Source of the DNA: Pseudomonas fluorescens
GTDB lineage: Bacteria; Pseudomonadota; Gammaproteobacteria; Pseudomonadales; Pseudomonadaceae
Assembly (NCBI RefSeq): GCF_018614655.1
Contig: NZ_JAGGOG010000016.1
Coordinates: forward strand, 299,758-363,757
Reading direction: 5' to 3'
DNA: 64,000 bases
Made by a program: the position numbers and the translations under genes. The notes under the pieces are model-generated. The model was not told where the DNA came from. It saw nothing but the letters and a program-made list of their open reading frames with translations, and searched no databases. Positions 1-8,386 of this stretch are shown piece by piece (the stretch's first letter is position 1; each line of letters opens with the position of its first letter).

Positions 1-286
1 CGGCCAGGCGACGGGCGTCGTCATACTTCTTGTCGTGCATGGCGATTTCGGCTTGCTTGAGCTTGTCCTGGGCCGATTTCATTTCCACGGCTGCAAACTC
101 GGTACCGCCGGCGCTGACCGCGCTGTTCACCGCTGACTGGGTCACGGCGTATTGCTCGGTCGGCGGGTTACCGGCGCAACCGGCCAAAATGAAGCTGGTA
201 CCGATTGCCAACGCGGCCAATTTGAGCCCGCGCAGGTGGTTAAACGAGGATTTGGCAGTGCTGGTCTTCATGGTCATCAACTCCAT
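1..286 (-). CDS. DUF4398-type lipoprotein, C-terminus beyond window
   Basis: The reading frame enters from the window edge on the minus strand, so only the first 95 or so residues are visible. It starts MELMTMKTS, has a hydrophobic segment and a lipobox ending in LAGC, so it is probably an outer-membrane or periplasmic lipoprotein. After the Cys comes an Ala/Lys/Glu-rich helical region (AQDKLKQAEIAMHDKKYDDA) typical of DUF4398 proteins, which often neighbour OmpA-like genes. A GAGGAG ribosome site lies 7 bases before the ATG at 286; ATGs at 277 and 271 are possible but less well placed. Function is unknown; the family assignment is from sequence character. Confidence 0.8.
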   Translation of the reverse strand, partial: MELMTMKTSTAKSSFNHLRGLKLAALAIGTSFILAGCAGNPPTEQYAVTQSAVNSAVSAGGTEFAAVEMKSAQDKLKQAEIAMHDKKYDDARRLA

Positions 287-509
287 TGGGTAACTCCTCA
301 AAAACATCAAAATCCATCGCTGGTTTGCTGTGTGTACAGGGTCTGGCGGTAAGTTCCGGGACGCCTTTCAAACGGCTGTTCCAAGTGATGGCTTACTGGC
401 TGTGACCCGAGGCTTTTTTGAATAGTTCAGAGAAGATGGCGCTTTGCCTAAATATTTTTTTGACTGAATAGTCAGTGTTTAAAAGTTTGAACTTTCGTCA
501 GGCACAGAG

Positions 510-540
510 GTATTGCGGACCTCTGAGAGGCCCGTAATAC
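510..540. repeat. Long hairpin between two minus-strand genes
   Basis: Bases 510-518 pair with 532-540 (one G-T pair), and inside the loop 520-523 pair with 527-530 around TGA, leaving one A/C mismatch. It lies just past the stop of the minus-strand gene ending at 571, so it could end or stabilise that transcript. No T-run follows on either strand, so an intrinsic terminator is not proven. The rest of 287-570 holds no gene I can support; it should contain the promoter of the lipoprotein gene. Confidence 0.45.
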
Positions 541-570
541 ATAGGGTGGTGGGTTTTTAGCGGTTGTTTA

Positions 571-915
571 TCAGTGTTTCTGATTATCAGGTTGAGCTGA
601 CAAATCGTGTAAGTAACGTCGTGACAAAGTGAGAAAGCGCGGTGTAGGACCGACGTCTTCGTACAGCGGATCGCCTTCTTCATCCGTGGCAATCACATGC
701 TGGCCCTTGATGTAAGGGAAGCTGGTTTCCAACTCTTCGAGGGCGGCGCCAATCAGTTCTCCGAGCAGCGCTTCGGTGTGGCGTTTGGGGTACATCTCGC
801 AGAGCGCTGCGAGCCTGGCGGCGGCTTCCACATTCAGATGGATGGCGTATTCGGTTTTGGTCAGGCGACCCTTGGCGTTTTCTTCCCAATGCTGGGCCAG
901 TTCTCGGATTTTCAT
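571..915 (-). CDS. Small conserved Pseudomonas protein upstream of ppc
   Basis: A 114-residue protein starting MKIRELAQHWEENAKG, chosen because a GAGG site sits 6 bases before this ATG; upstream extension to 1008 lacks one. It is soluble, mixed charge, with no signal peptide or membrane segment. The N-terminal part (KTEYAIHLNVEAAARLAALCE) looks helical, and the tail reads FLTLSRRYLHDL. I recall close homologues carrying the label pilin assembly or type 1 pili tip component, but nothing in the sequence supports a pilus role. It is divergent from ppc with about 200 bases between them. Function unknown. Confidence 0.8.
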   Translation of the reverse strand: MKIRELAQHWEENAKGRLTKTEYAIHLNVEAAARLAALCEMYPKRHTEALLGELIGAALEELETSFPYIKGQHVIATDEEGDPLYEDVGPTPRFLTLSRRYLHDLSAQPDNQKH

Positions 916-1111
916 GGCAACCTCGATAAGCTCAGGTAAGCGGGCAGTCCTGCGGACCGCATCGCAGCCTCGTGCCTCGGCAGCGGCTACAGTTGAGACT
1001 AGCTGCAAGCCACAAGGTTTAAAGTCAATTCTCCTGGTCCTTGTAAGAAGCCGGCGCGGGCGGCACTCTTGAGGATCAAAGCGTCCCGGATTTCTGGCTG
1101 GAGATTGGCTG

Positions 1112-3757
1112 ATGAGCGATATCGATGCACGTTTGCGTGAAGATGTTCACCTGCTGGGTGAACTGCTGGGCAACACGATTCGAGAACAGTATGGCGATGA
1201 GTTTCTCGACAAGATCGAGCAGATTCGTAAAGGTGCCAAGGCCGATCGACGGGGTGCAGCATCGGAACAGGCCGCCGGCGAAGAGCTGAGTGCCAGCCTC
1301 AATCAGCTCAAGGAAGACGAACTGCTGCCAGTGGCGCGGGCTTTCAACCAGTTCCTCAACCTGGCCAACATCGCCGAGCAATACCAGTTGATCCACCGTC
1401 GCGACGAGTCGACGCCTGCACCCTTCGAGTCACGGGTATTGCCCGAACTGCTGGCGCGTTTGCAGAGTGAGGGTCACAGCAGCGAATCCCTGGCTCGCCA
1501 GTTGGGCCGTCTGGAAATCGAGCTGGTCCTGACTGCCCACCCGACTGAAGTCGCCCGCCGCACCCTGATCCAGAAATACGATGCCATTGCCGCGCAATTG
1601 GCCTTGCAGGATCACCGCGACCTGACTACCGCCGAGCGCGAACAGATCCGCCAACGCCTGCAACGCTTGATCGCCGAAGCCTGGCACACCGAAGAAATCC
1701 GCCGCACGCGGCCGACACCCGTAGATGAAGCCAAATGGGGCTTTGCGGTGATCGAGCATTCCCTGTGGCACGCCATCCCCAATTATCTGCGCAAGGCTGA
1801 CCTCGCCTTGCACGCTGCCACAGGCCTGCATTTGCCCCTGGAAGCAGCGCCAATTCGCTTCGCTTCATGGATGGGCGGCGACCGTGATGGCAATCCGAAT
1901 GTGACTGCGCCGGTTACCCGTGAAGTGCTGCTGCTGGCCCGCTGGATGGCCGCCGACCTGTACTTGCGCGATATCGATCACCTAGCCTCTGAACTGTCGA
2001 TGCAACAGGCCAGCCCTGAGTTGCAGGCCAGGGTCGGCGACAGCGTTGAACCTTACCGGGCGCTGCTCAAACAACTGCGCGAGCGCCTGCGTGCCACCCG
2101 TCAATGGGCTCACACTTCGTTGGCCGGCAGCACCCCTCCGCCCGCCGAGGTCCTGCAAAACAACCGCGACCTGCTGGAGCCGCTGGAGCTGTGTTACCAG
2201 TCCCTGCATGCCTGCGGCATGGGGGTGATTGCTGACGGCCCACTGCTTGATTGCTTACGGCGTGCGGTGACCTTTGGCCTGTTTCTGGTGCGCCTGGATG
2301 TGCGTCAGGACTCCAGCCGCCATTGTGCGGCCATGACTGAAATCACTGACTACCTGGGCCTGGGCCGCTACGAGGATTGGGATGAGGAGGCACGCATCAG
2401 CTTTCTGATGCGCGAACTGGCCAATCGACGGCCGCTGTTGCCGGCCTATTTCAAACCGTCCGCCGACACCGCTGAAGTACTCAACACCTGCAAGGAAATA
2501 GCCGCCGCGCCGGCAGCGTCGCTGGGGTCTTATGTGATCTCCATGGCCGGTGCCGCCTCCGATGTATTGGCGGTGCAATTGCTGCTCAAGGAGTCCGGTG
2601 TGCAGCGGCCGATGCGTGTGGTGCCATTGTTCGAAACCCTCGCTGACCTGGACAACGCTGGCCCGGTGATCGAGCGTCTGTTGCTGCTGCCGGGCTATCG
2701 CTCGCGGTTGCAAGGGCCACAGGAAGTGATGATCGGCTACTCCGACTCGGCCAAGGACGCAGGCACTACGGCGGCGGCCTGGGCACAATACCGAGCCCAG
2801 GAGCGGCTGGTGGACATCTGCCGTGAACAGCAGGTGGAACTGTTGTTGTTCCATGGCCGCGGCGGCACCGTTGGACGCGGCGGCGGCCCAGCCCACGCGG
2901 CGATTCTGTCGCAGCCGCCGGGTTCGGTTGCCGGGCGTTTCCGCACCACTGAACAAGGTGAAATGATCCGTTTCAAATTTGGCCTGCCGGACATCGCCGA
3001 GCAGAACCTCAACCTGTACCTGGCGGCGGTTCTGGAGGCGACCTTGTTGCCACCGCCGCCGCCTGAACCCGCATGGCGTGACTTGATGGATGAATTGGCG
3101 GCCGATGGTGTCAGTGCCTATCGCGCGGTGGTGCGGGAAAATCCGCAGTTCGTCGAGTATTTCCGCCAGTCCACCCCCGAACAGGAACTGGGCCGCTTGC
3201 CTTTGGGCAGCCGGCCAGCCAAGCGCCGCGCCGGCGGGATCGAAAGCTTGCGGGCGATCCCGTGGATTTTCGGTTGGACCCAGACCCGCCTGATGCTGCC
3301 AGCCTGGCTCGGCTGGGAAGCGGCCTTGAGCAAAGCTCTGGAGCGTGGTGAAGGCGAGTTGCTGGAGCAGATGCGTGAGCAGTGGCCGTTCTTCCGTACC
3401 CGCATCGATATGCTGGAAATGGTCCTGGCCAAGGCCGACGCCGATATTGCCCGGCTCTATGACGAACGGCTGGTGCAACCTGATCTGCTGCCACTGGGTG
3501 TGCACTTACGCGACCTATTGTCGCAGGCATGCAGTGTGGTGCTCGGCCTGACCGGCCAGTCGCAACTGCTGGCGCATAGTCCGGACACTCTGGAGTTCAT
3601 ACGCCTGCGCAACACTTACCTCGACCCACTGCACCTTTTGCAGGCGGAACTGTTGGCACGTTCCCGACAGCAGGACGCGGCGCAGGATAGCCCTCTGGAA
3701 CAGGCGTTGCTGGTGTCCGTGGCGGGGATTGCCGCCGGTTTGCGTAACACGGGCTGA
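1112..3757 (+). CDS. ppc: Phosphoenolpyruvate carboxylase
   Basis: Carboxylates PEP with bicarbonate to oxaloacetate, replenishing the TCA cycle in the cytoplasm. The 881 residues match the usual bacterial length (about 880). The first signature LTAHPTE carries the catalytic His at residue 143; GGDRDGNPNVT follows near residue 253. The glycine-rich loop FHGRGGTVGRGGGP is at 580-593, and the protein ends in the conserved LRNTG. The start ATG at 1112 has a GGAG upstream. It stands alone, divergent from a small conserved gene, with adk some 280 bases downstream. No damage is seen. Confidence 0.98.
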   Translation: MSDIDARLREDVHLLGELLGNTIREQYGDEFLDKIEQIRKGAKADRRGAASEQAAGEELSASLNQLKEDELLPVARAFNQFLNLANIAEQYQLIHRRDESTPAPFESRVLPELLARLQSEGHSSESLARQLGRLEIELVLTAHPTEVARRTLIQKYDAIAAQLALQDHRDLTTAEREQIRQRLQRLIAEAWHTEEIRRTRPTPVDEAKWGFAVIEHSLWHAIPNYLRKADLALHAATGLHLPLEAAPIRFASWMGGDRDGNPNVTAPVTREVLLLARWMAADLYLRDIDHLASELSMQQASPELQARVGDSVEPYRALLKQLRERLRATRQWAHTSLAGSTPPPAEVLQNNRDLLEPLELCYQSLHACGMGVIADGPLLDCLRRAVTFGLFLVRLDVRQDSSRHCAAMTEITDYLGLGRYEDWDEEARISFLMRELANRRPLLPAYFKPSADTAEVLNTCKEIAAAPAASLGSYVISMAGAASDVLAVQLLLKESGVQRPMRVVPLFETLADLDNAGPVIERLLLLPGYRSRLQGPQEVMIGYSDSAKDAGTTAAAWAQYRAQERLVDICREQQVELLLFHGRGGTVGRGGGPAHAAILSQPPGSVAGRFRTTEQGEMIRFKFGLPDIAEQNLNLYLAAVLEATLLPPPPPEPAWRDLMDELAADGVSAYRAVVRENPQFVEYFRQSTPEQELGRLPLGSRPAKRRAGGIESLRAIPWIFGWTQTRLMLPAWLGWEAALSKALERGEGELLEQMREQWPFFRTRIDMLEMVLAKADADIARLYDERLVQPDLLPLGVHLRDLLSQACSVVLGLTGQSQLLAHSPDTLEFIRLRNTYLDPLHLLQAELLARSRQQDAAQDSPLEQALLVSVAGIAAGLRNTG

Positions 3758-3852
3758 CAATTCCGAAGGGTTCTCAAGGGCTTGCAGATAAAGCCGAGCG
3801 TTGCCTCGAAAGGGGCGGCGCGGGGTTTTATCACCGGGTTGCGCCTAGCGAT

Positions 3853-3883
3853 ACCCGCGCTATGAGGCCTGCGCGGCGCGGGT
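3853..3883. terminator. Possible terminator hairpin after ppc
   Basis: An 8 bp GC-rich stem (ACCCGCGC pairing with GCGCGGGT) with a 15-base loop lies about 100 bases after the ppc stop. The following stretch is only loosely T-rich, so this is a weak call. Confidence 0.3.
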
Positions 3884-4035
3884 TCCTCCTACTTTTGGCG
3901 GCTTGTGTGGTTAAGGCCTGCTGTGTATCTTGATCAGCCTTTGGCCGTTTGGGCGGCCATGACCCTTTTTTCCGAGATTGGCCCCATGCGGCGAATCCGA
4001 GCGTTATCTCTATAAAAAAATTGAGGAGCACATCG

Positions 4036-4683
4036 ATGCGCGTCATTCTGCTGGGAGCTCCCGGGGCCGGTAAAGGTACTCAGGCAAAGTTCATCACTGA
4101 AAAATTCGGCATTCCACAAATCTCCACCGGCGACATGCTGCGTGCGGCGGTCAAGGCCGGCACCGAGCTGGGCCTGATCGCCAAGAGCGTGATGGACAGC
4201 GGTGGCCTGGTATCCGATGACCTGATCATCAACCTGGTCAAGGAACGCATCAGCCAGGACGACTGCAAGAACGGTTTCCTGTTCGACGGTTTCCCACGCA
4301 CCATTCCTCAGGCTGAAGCCCTGGTGAAGGCCGGCGTTGAGCTGGACCACGTGGTAGAAATCGCCGTTGAAGACGAAGAGATCGTCCAGCGTATCGCCGG
4401 TCGTCGTGTTCACGAAGCGTCGGGCCGCGTCTACCATATCGTCTACAACCCGCCAAAAGTGGCAGGCAAGGACGACGCCACCGGTGAAGAGCTGGTGCAG
4501 CGCAAGGACGACACTGAAGAAACCGTGCGTCATCGCCTGTCCGTCTACCACTCCCAGACCAAGCCACTGGTGGATTTCTACCAGAAACTCTCGGCTGCCC
4601 AGGGCAAGCCGAAGTACAGCCACATCGAAGGTGTGGGTTCGGTTGAAGCCATTACGGGCAAAGTACTGAACGCGTTGAGCTGA
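4036..4683 (+). CDS. adk: Adenylate kinase
   Basis: Interconverts ATP + AMP and 2 ADP, keeping the adenylate pool in balance. The 215-residue length is that of the long bacterial form. The P-loop GAPGAGKGT is at residues 7-15, DGFPRT follows near residue 84, and the LID region (GRRVHEASGRVYHIVYNPP) lacks the four zinc Cys found in Gram-positive enzymes. The start is the ATG at 4036, preceded by GAGGAG at 8 bases; the frame is open further upstream but without a ribosome site. It is followed by a hairpin and then tsaB on the same strand. Confidence 0.98.
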   Translation: MRVILLGAPGAGKGTQAKFITEKFGIPQISTGDMLRAAVKAGTELGLIAKSVMDSGGLVSDDLIINLVKERISQDDCKNGFLFDGFPRTIPQAEALVKAGVELDHVVEIAVEDEEIVQRIAGRRVHEASGRVYHIVYNPPKVAGKDDATGEELVQRKDDTEETVRHRLSVYHSQTKPLVDFYQKLSAAQGKPKYSHIEGVGSVEAITGKVLNALS

Positions 4684-4713
4684 TAGACTTTTCGCGAGCA
4701 AGCTCGCACCTAC

Positions 4714-4739
4714 ACAACGGCCCGCTTGCGGGCTGTTGT
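4714..4739 (+). terminator. Hairpin after adk
   Basis: ACAACGGCCC pairs with GGGCTGTTGT (one G-T pair) around GCTTGC, followed by TGTTTAT. It lies between adk and tsaB and is a reasonable intrinsic terminator. The bases just before it resemble a fragment of a REP element (GCGAGCAAGCTCGC). Confidence 0.6.
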
Positions 4740-4782
4740 TGTTTATACTGGCGCACTTTTTTCAACTTGGACACAAACACCA

Positions 4783-5466
4783 ATGAGCACCTTGCTGGCC
4801 CTGGACACCGCGACTGAAGCTTGCTCCGTTGCCTTGCTGCACGATGGCAAGGTAACGAGCCACTACGAGGTGATCCCGCGCCTGCATGCGCAAAAGCTGT
4901 TGCCGATGATCAAGCAATTGCTGGAGGAGGCCGGTACCACCTTGTCGGCGGTCGATGCCATTGCCTTCGGTCGCGGCCCGGGTGCGTTCACCGGCGTGCG
5001 GATTGCCATCGGCGTGGTCCAGGGGCTGGCGTTTGCCTTGGAGCGCCCGGTGTTGCCGGTGTCCAACCTGGCGGTACTGGCGCAACGAGCGTTTCGTGAG
5101 CACGGTGTGCATCAGGTCGCGGCGGCCATCGATGCGCGCATGGATGAGGTGTACTGGGGCTGCTACCGGGAAACTGCTGGCGAGATGCGCCTGGTGGGTG
5201 TTGAAGCCGTGCAACCGCCTGAAGTCGCGGCCTTGCCAGAGGATGCCAGCGGAGAATGGTTCGGCGCCGGGACTGGCTGGGGTTATGCCGAGCGCATCGG
5301 CGTGAAGCTCGGTGGCCAGGATGCGGGCATGTTGCCTCACGCTAAAGACTTGCTGACCCTGGCGCGATTTGCCTGGGAGCGAGGCGAAGCGATTCCGGCG
5401 GATCAGGCACAACCGGTGTATCTGCGCGATAAAGTGGCGCAGACCAAGGCCGAACGCCAGCTCTGA
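4783..5466 (+). CDS. tsaB: tRNA t6A synthesis protein TsaB
   Basis: TsaB is the non-catalytic partner of TsaD in the complex that puts threonylcarbamoyl on A37 of ANN-decoding tRNAs. The 227-residue protein opens with the ASKHA-fold LLALDTATEACSVAL and has the family motif GPGAFTGVRI at residues 65-74. The start at 4783 fits the conserved N-terminus. The ribosome site is weak. tcdA, further along this window, acts on the same modification at a later step. Confidence 0.96.
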   Translation: MSTLLALDTATEACSVALLHDGKVTSHYEVIPRLHAQKLLPMIKQLLEEAGTTLSAVDAIAFGRGPGAFTGVRIAIGVVQGLAFALERPVLPVSNLAVLAQRAFREHGVHQVAAAIDARMDEVYWGCYRETAGEMRLVGVEAVQPPEVAALPEDASGEWFGAGTGWGYAERIGVKLGGQDAGMLPHAKDLLTLARFAWERGEAIPADQAQPVYLRDKVAQTKAERQL

Positions 5467-5478
5467 TAGAGCCCACGA

Positions 5479-5503
5479 ATTGGGGAGCAAACCTGCTCCC
5501 AAT
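5479..5503. terminator. Possible terminator after tsaB
   Basis: An inverted repeat built on ATTGGG(G)AGCA and TGCTCCCAAT with a one-base bulge lies 13 bases after the tsaB stop. There is no T-run, so it may only be a 3-prime-end hairpin. Confidence 0.35.
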
Positions 5504-5634
5504 GCCGCCAATCGTCAGAAACTCCCCCGCGCTTTTAAACCTTTGTCTATTTATGTGTTCTAGTTATCACCAGAGCATTTGCGCGCCAAGGAAAGCGCCG
5601 CTAAATTGCCATCATTGATACCGGATTTGCATGC

Positions 5635-5955
5635 ATGCGTATAGACGGCTTCTCCTCTCAGTCCTACCCCCTCAAGCGTAAGCCACGCAAGGCTAACGTG
5701 ACGGTCGACGAGTCCGTCGAGGACTCGCCGGATTTCGTTGACGTCCAGTCCGAAATGCCCTCCGGTTCAACTGTTTCCACGCGCTCCCAAAGCTCTTCCG
5801 GTACCCGCATCGGTGCTGTTCCTGCCCGCCAGCAAGACATGATTTTCCCGCGCTCGATGAGCAAAAACGTTGCCAACGCCCTGGCCAGCTACCTGACCAC
5901 CGCCGGCTTTGTCGAATGGGATATGGAAGTGCTGGGTCTCGATATCCACATCTGA
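5635..5955 (+). CDS. Small conserved Pseudomonas protein, Ser/Thr-rich
   Basis: A 106-residue protein with a disordered-looking N-terminal two thirds (Ser, Thr, Pro, Asp and Glu rich, VDESVEDSPDFVDVQSE) and a compact C-terminus (ALASYLTTAGFVEWDMEVLGLDIHI). No signal peptide or membrane helix is present. Its TGA overlaps the ATG of the following DUF72 gene by one base, so the two are translationally coupled. The ribosome site is poor. Related proteins occur at the same place in other pseudomonads as far as I recall; function unknown. Confidence 0.8.
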   Translation: MRIDGFSSQSYPLKRKPRKANVTVDESVEDSPDFVDVQSEMPSGSTVSTRSQSSSGTRIGAVPARQQDMIFPRSMSKNVANALASYLTTAGFVEWDMEVLGLDIHI

Positions 5956-6815
5956 TGCTGCTGCCTTACTACCTGGGTTGCCCGTCCTGGAGTGAAAACG
6001 CCTGGCGCGAATACCTGTACCCCCAGGACGCCCGCCCCAACGATTACCTCGCCCTCTATTCCCAGGTCTTCAACGCAGTTGAAGGCAACACCACGTTTTA
6101 CGCCCGTCCTTCGGTGGTCACCGTGCAGCGCTGGGCCGAGATCATGCCGGAGCACTTTCGTTTTACCGCCAAGTTCCCCGGCGATATCAGCCATGGCGGT
6201 GATTTGCGCGAGCAACTGCCGGCAGCGGAGAGCTTTCTCGGGCTGATGAGCCCTTTGGGGCAGCGAGTTTCACCGTTATGGCTGCAATTACCTGCCAGTT
6301 TTGCGCCACAACGGCTGGCGGAACTGGCCGGGTTTATTGATGGGCTGGAGCAACCGTTGGCGGTAGAGGTACGTCACCCGGAGTTCTTTGCCAGGGGCGA
6401 TGCCGAGCGGATGCTCAACCGTCTGCTGCGCGACCGTGGCGTCGAGCGCATTTGCCTGGACCCCCGCGCCTTGTTCAGTTGCACGTCCACCTCGGCGGCG
6501 GTGCTTCATGCCCAATCGAAAAAGCCCAAGGTGCCGCCTCGTCCGGCCGCGTTGACCCAGTTTCCCCAGGTGCGATTTATCGGTCATCCCGAGCTGGAAG
6601 CCAACGACCCATTCCTGGTGCCATGGATCGAAAAGGTCGCTGTCTGGATCGAAGAAGGCCGCACGCCTTATGTGTTCCTGCACACCTCGGACAATCGCCT
6701 GGCGGCGCAATTGGCCCTGCGTTTCCACGAAAAGCTGATGGCACGTTTGCCTGGCTTGCCAGCCTTGCCTGAGCTATACAGGGAACCTGCTGTGGAGCAA
6801 CTGGGGTTGCTCTGA
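5955..6815 (+). CDS. DUF72 (YecE-like) family protein
   Basis: The 286-residue protein begins MLLPYYLGCPSWSENAWREYLYP, the usual opening of DUF72/YecE proteins, which have a TIM-barrel fold and unknown biochemical role. Internal landmarks are FRFTAKFPGDISH, AVEVRHPEFF and a late FLHTSDN. The chosen ATG overlaps the previous stop (TGATG), which agrees with the family start. It forms a two-gene unit with the preceding small protein. Confidence 0.9.
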   Translation: MLLPYYLGCPSWSENAWREYLYPQDARPNDYLALYSQVFNAVEGNTTFYARPSVVTVQRWAEIMPEHFRFTAKFPGDISHGGDLREQLPAAESFLGLMSPLGQRVSPLWLQLPASFAPQRLAELAGFIDGLEQPLAVEVRHPEFFARGDAERMLNRLLRDRGVERICLDPRALFSCTSTSAAVLHAQSKKPKVPPRPAALTQFPQVRFIGHPELEANDPFLVPWIEKVAVWIEEGRTPYVFLHTSDNRLAAQLALRFHEKLMARLPGLPALPELYREPAVEQLGLL

Positions 6816-6840
6816 GTGCCTTTCTTACAAGGAGCGAGCA

Positions 6841-7665
6841 ATGGACCCACAAACTCTGCGTGCCGAAACCTTCAAGGCCCTGCATGAGCGCGACCGTGCG
6901 TTCGTCATGCCCAACCCCTGGGATGCCGGTTCCGCGAAAATGCTCACCAGCCTCGGCTTCGAAGCCTTGGCCACCACCAGTGCCGGTTATGCCTTCAGTC
7001 TCGGGCGCCCGGATGCTGAAGGCGCGTTGTCCCTGGAGGACACGCTGCACAACACCGCAATGATCACCCAGGCCACGGTGCTGCCGGTGGCCGCCGACCT
7101 GGAAAATGGTTTCAGTGATACCCCCGACGGCTGCGCCCACACCATTCTTCGGGCAGCCGCTACGGGCATCGTCGGTGGTTCCATCGAAGATGCCACCGGT
7201 ATTGCCGCCGATCCGATCTATCCCTTTGATTTGTCCGTCGAGCGTATTGAAGCCGCCGTTTCCGCCGCTCGCAGTCTGCCATTCCCGTTCATGCTGACGG
7301 CCCGTGCGGAAAATCTCCTGCATGGAAAGCTGGATCTGCCTGACACCATTCGCCGCCTGCAAGCGTACGCCGAGGCCGGTGCCGATGTGTTGTATGCGCC
7401 AGGGTTACGCAGTGCCGAGGAAGTCTTGGCGGTGGTGCGGGCGGTGGCGCCTAAACCTGTGAACGTGTTGATGTCGGGCGGGCTCAAGCTCACGGTGGCG
7501 CAGTTGAGTGAGATGGGTGTCAAGCGTATCAGCGTCGGCTCGGCCATGGCGCTGGCGGCCTACGGTGAGTTTTTCAGGGCTGCCCGGGAGATTCACGACC
7601 TCGGCACGTTTACCTTCACCGAGCGTTCGATGTCGTATAAACAGGCCAGCCAGTTGGTCAAGTAA
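6841..7665 (+). CDS. Isocitrate lyase/PEP mutase family enzyme
   Basis: A 274-residue TIM-barrel enzyme of the ICL/PEPM superfamily (the group annotated as phosphoenolpyruvate mutase-like). The metal and substrate region is AADLENGFSD with Asp86 and Glu88, followed by GGSIEDATG at 112-120. The KKCGH Cys loop of true isocitrate lyase is absent, so that activity is not expected. Candidates are carbon-carbon lyase or oxaloacetate decarboxylase-like reactions, but the substrate cannot be read from sequence. The start has AAGGAGCG close upstream. It lies 25 bases after the DUF72 gene and may be cotranscribed. Confidence 0.88.
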   Translation: MDPQTLRAETFKALHERDRAFVMPNPWDAGSAKMLTSLGFEALATTSAGYAFSLGRPDAEGALSLEDTLHNTAMITQATVLPVAADLENGFSDTPDGCAHTILRAAATGIVGGSIEDATGIAADPIYPFDLSVERIEAAVSAARSLPFPFMLTARAENLLHGKLDLPDTIRRLQAYAEAGADVLYAPGLRSAEEVLAVVRAVAPKPVNVLMSGGLKLTVAQLSEMGVKRISVGSAMALAAYGEFFRAAREIHDLGTFTFTERSMSYKQASQLVK

Positions 7666-7671
7666 CGCGGA

Positions 7672-8292
7672 TCAGGCGGCCAGGCGCAGGTTATTGAGGA
7701 TCAATGGACGCGCCCATTGGCAGTCATAGTCCAGTTGCTTCTGCTGCTCGACCAACTCGTGTGGCGGGAACGGCTCGGCGGCCGGTGGCAGCAGGTCCAG
7801 TTCGAACTCGGCAATCGGCAAGTGCAGCGGCCGTGGCTGCGGTGCCGGGCCGGGTTCTGGCAGCGGTTGGCCTGCGGTCAGCACGAGAGGGCGAACCCAG
7901 CCACTTTCGAAGTTCTGTTGGCGCTGTTGGACCACGATTTCATCCGGCGGGAATGGAACGGCGGCGGGTGGCAGCAGTTCCAGTTCGAATTCGGCAATCG
8001 GCAGGAACAGCGGTTCAGGTGGGGCGATCTCGGTGTCCTGCACCTCGCATTGGCGCTGGGTGACGATCTGGCTCAGCAGGTCGCTGCCTTCCCGAGGCTC
8101 TACCGAGGCATCTACCGGTACCGGTGTTTTGTTGGCGAGCGCCCCCGAATCTCCACCCAGCTGCTCGGCCAGCGCCCGGGCGAAGAAGTCCTGCCACACA
8201 TGACTGACCCCGGCCAGCGCTTGGGTATTGCGCAGGCCGTAGTGGTTGTGGGTCGGCAGTACACCGATGGGTAGGGAATGAATGTCTGACAT
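7672..8292 (-). CDS. Conserved protein with an internal 44-residue duplication
   Basis: A 206-residue protein starting MSDIHSLPIG. Residues 95-138 and 156-199 are two copies of one unit: each has LPIAEFEL, then LLPPAA, PFPP, an E-V-QQ-Q pattern and finally W-RPL. I count 29 identical positions of 44. The copies are joined by a Pro-rich linker. The N-terminus (HNHYGLRNTQALAGVSHVWQ) is distinct. No signal peptide or membrane segment is seen. It converges on the gene before it and is divergent from rsmJ. I do not recognise a known domain. Confidence 0.8.
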   Translation of the reverse strand: MSDIHSLPIGVLPTHNHYGLRNTQALAGVSHVWQDFFARALAEQLGGDSGALANKTPVPVDASVEPREGSDLLSQIVTQRQCEVQDTEIAPPEPLFLPIAEFELELLPPAAVPFPPDEIVVQQRQQNFESGWVRPLVLTAGQPLPEPGPAPQPRPLHLPIAEFELDLLPPAAEPFPPHELVEQQKQLDYDCQWARPLILNNLRLAA

Positions 8293-8386
8293 TTCTCTCG
8301 GTCGACGCTCAGCTCTGGCAAAATGCCTGATCATTTTTTATCGGCCGCTTTTTGCCGATCCTTAATATTTTTGAGCGTAGCGACTG

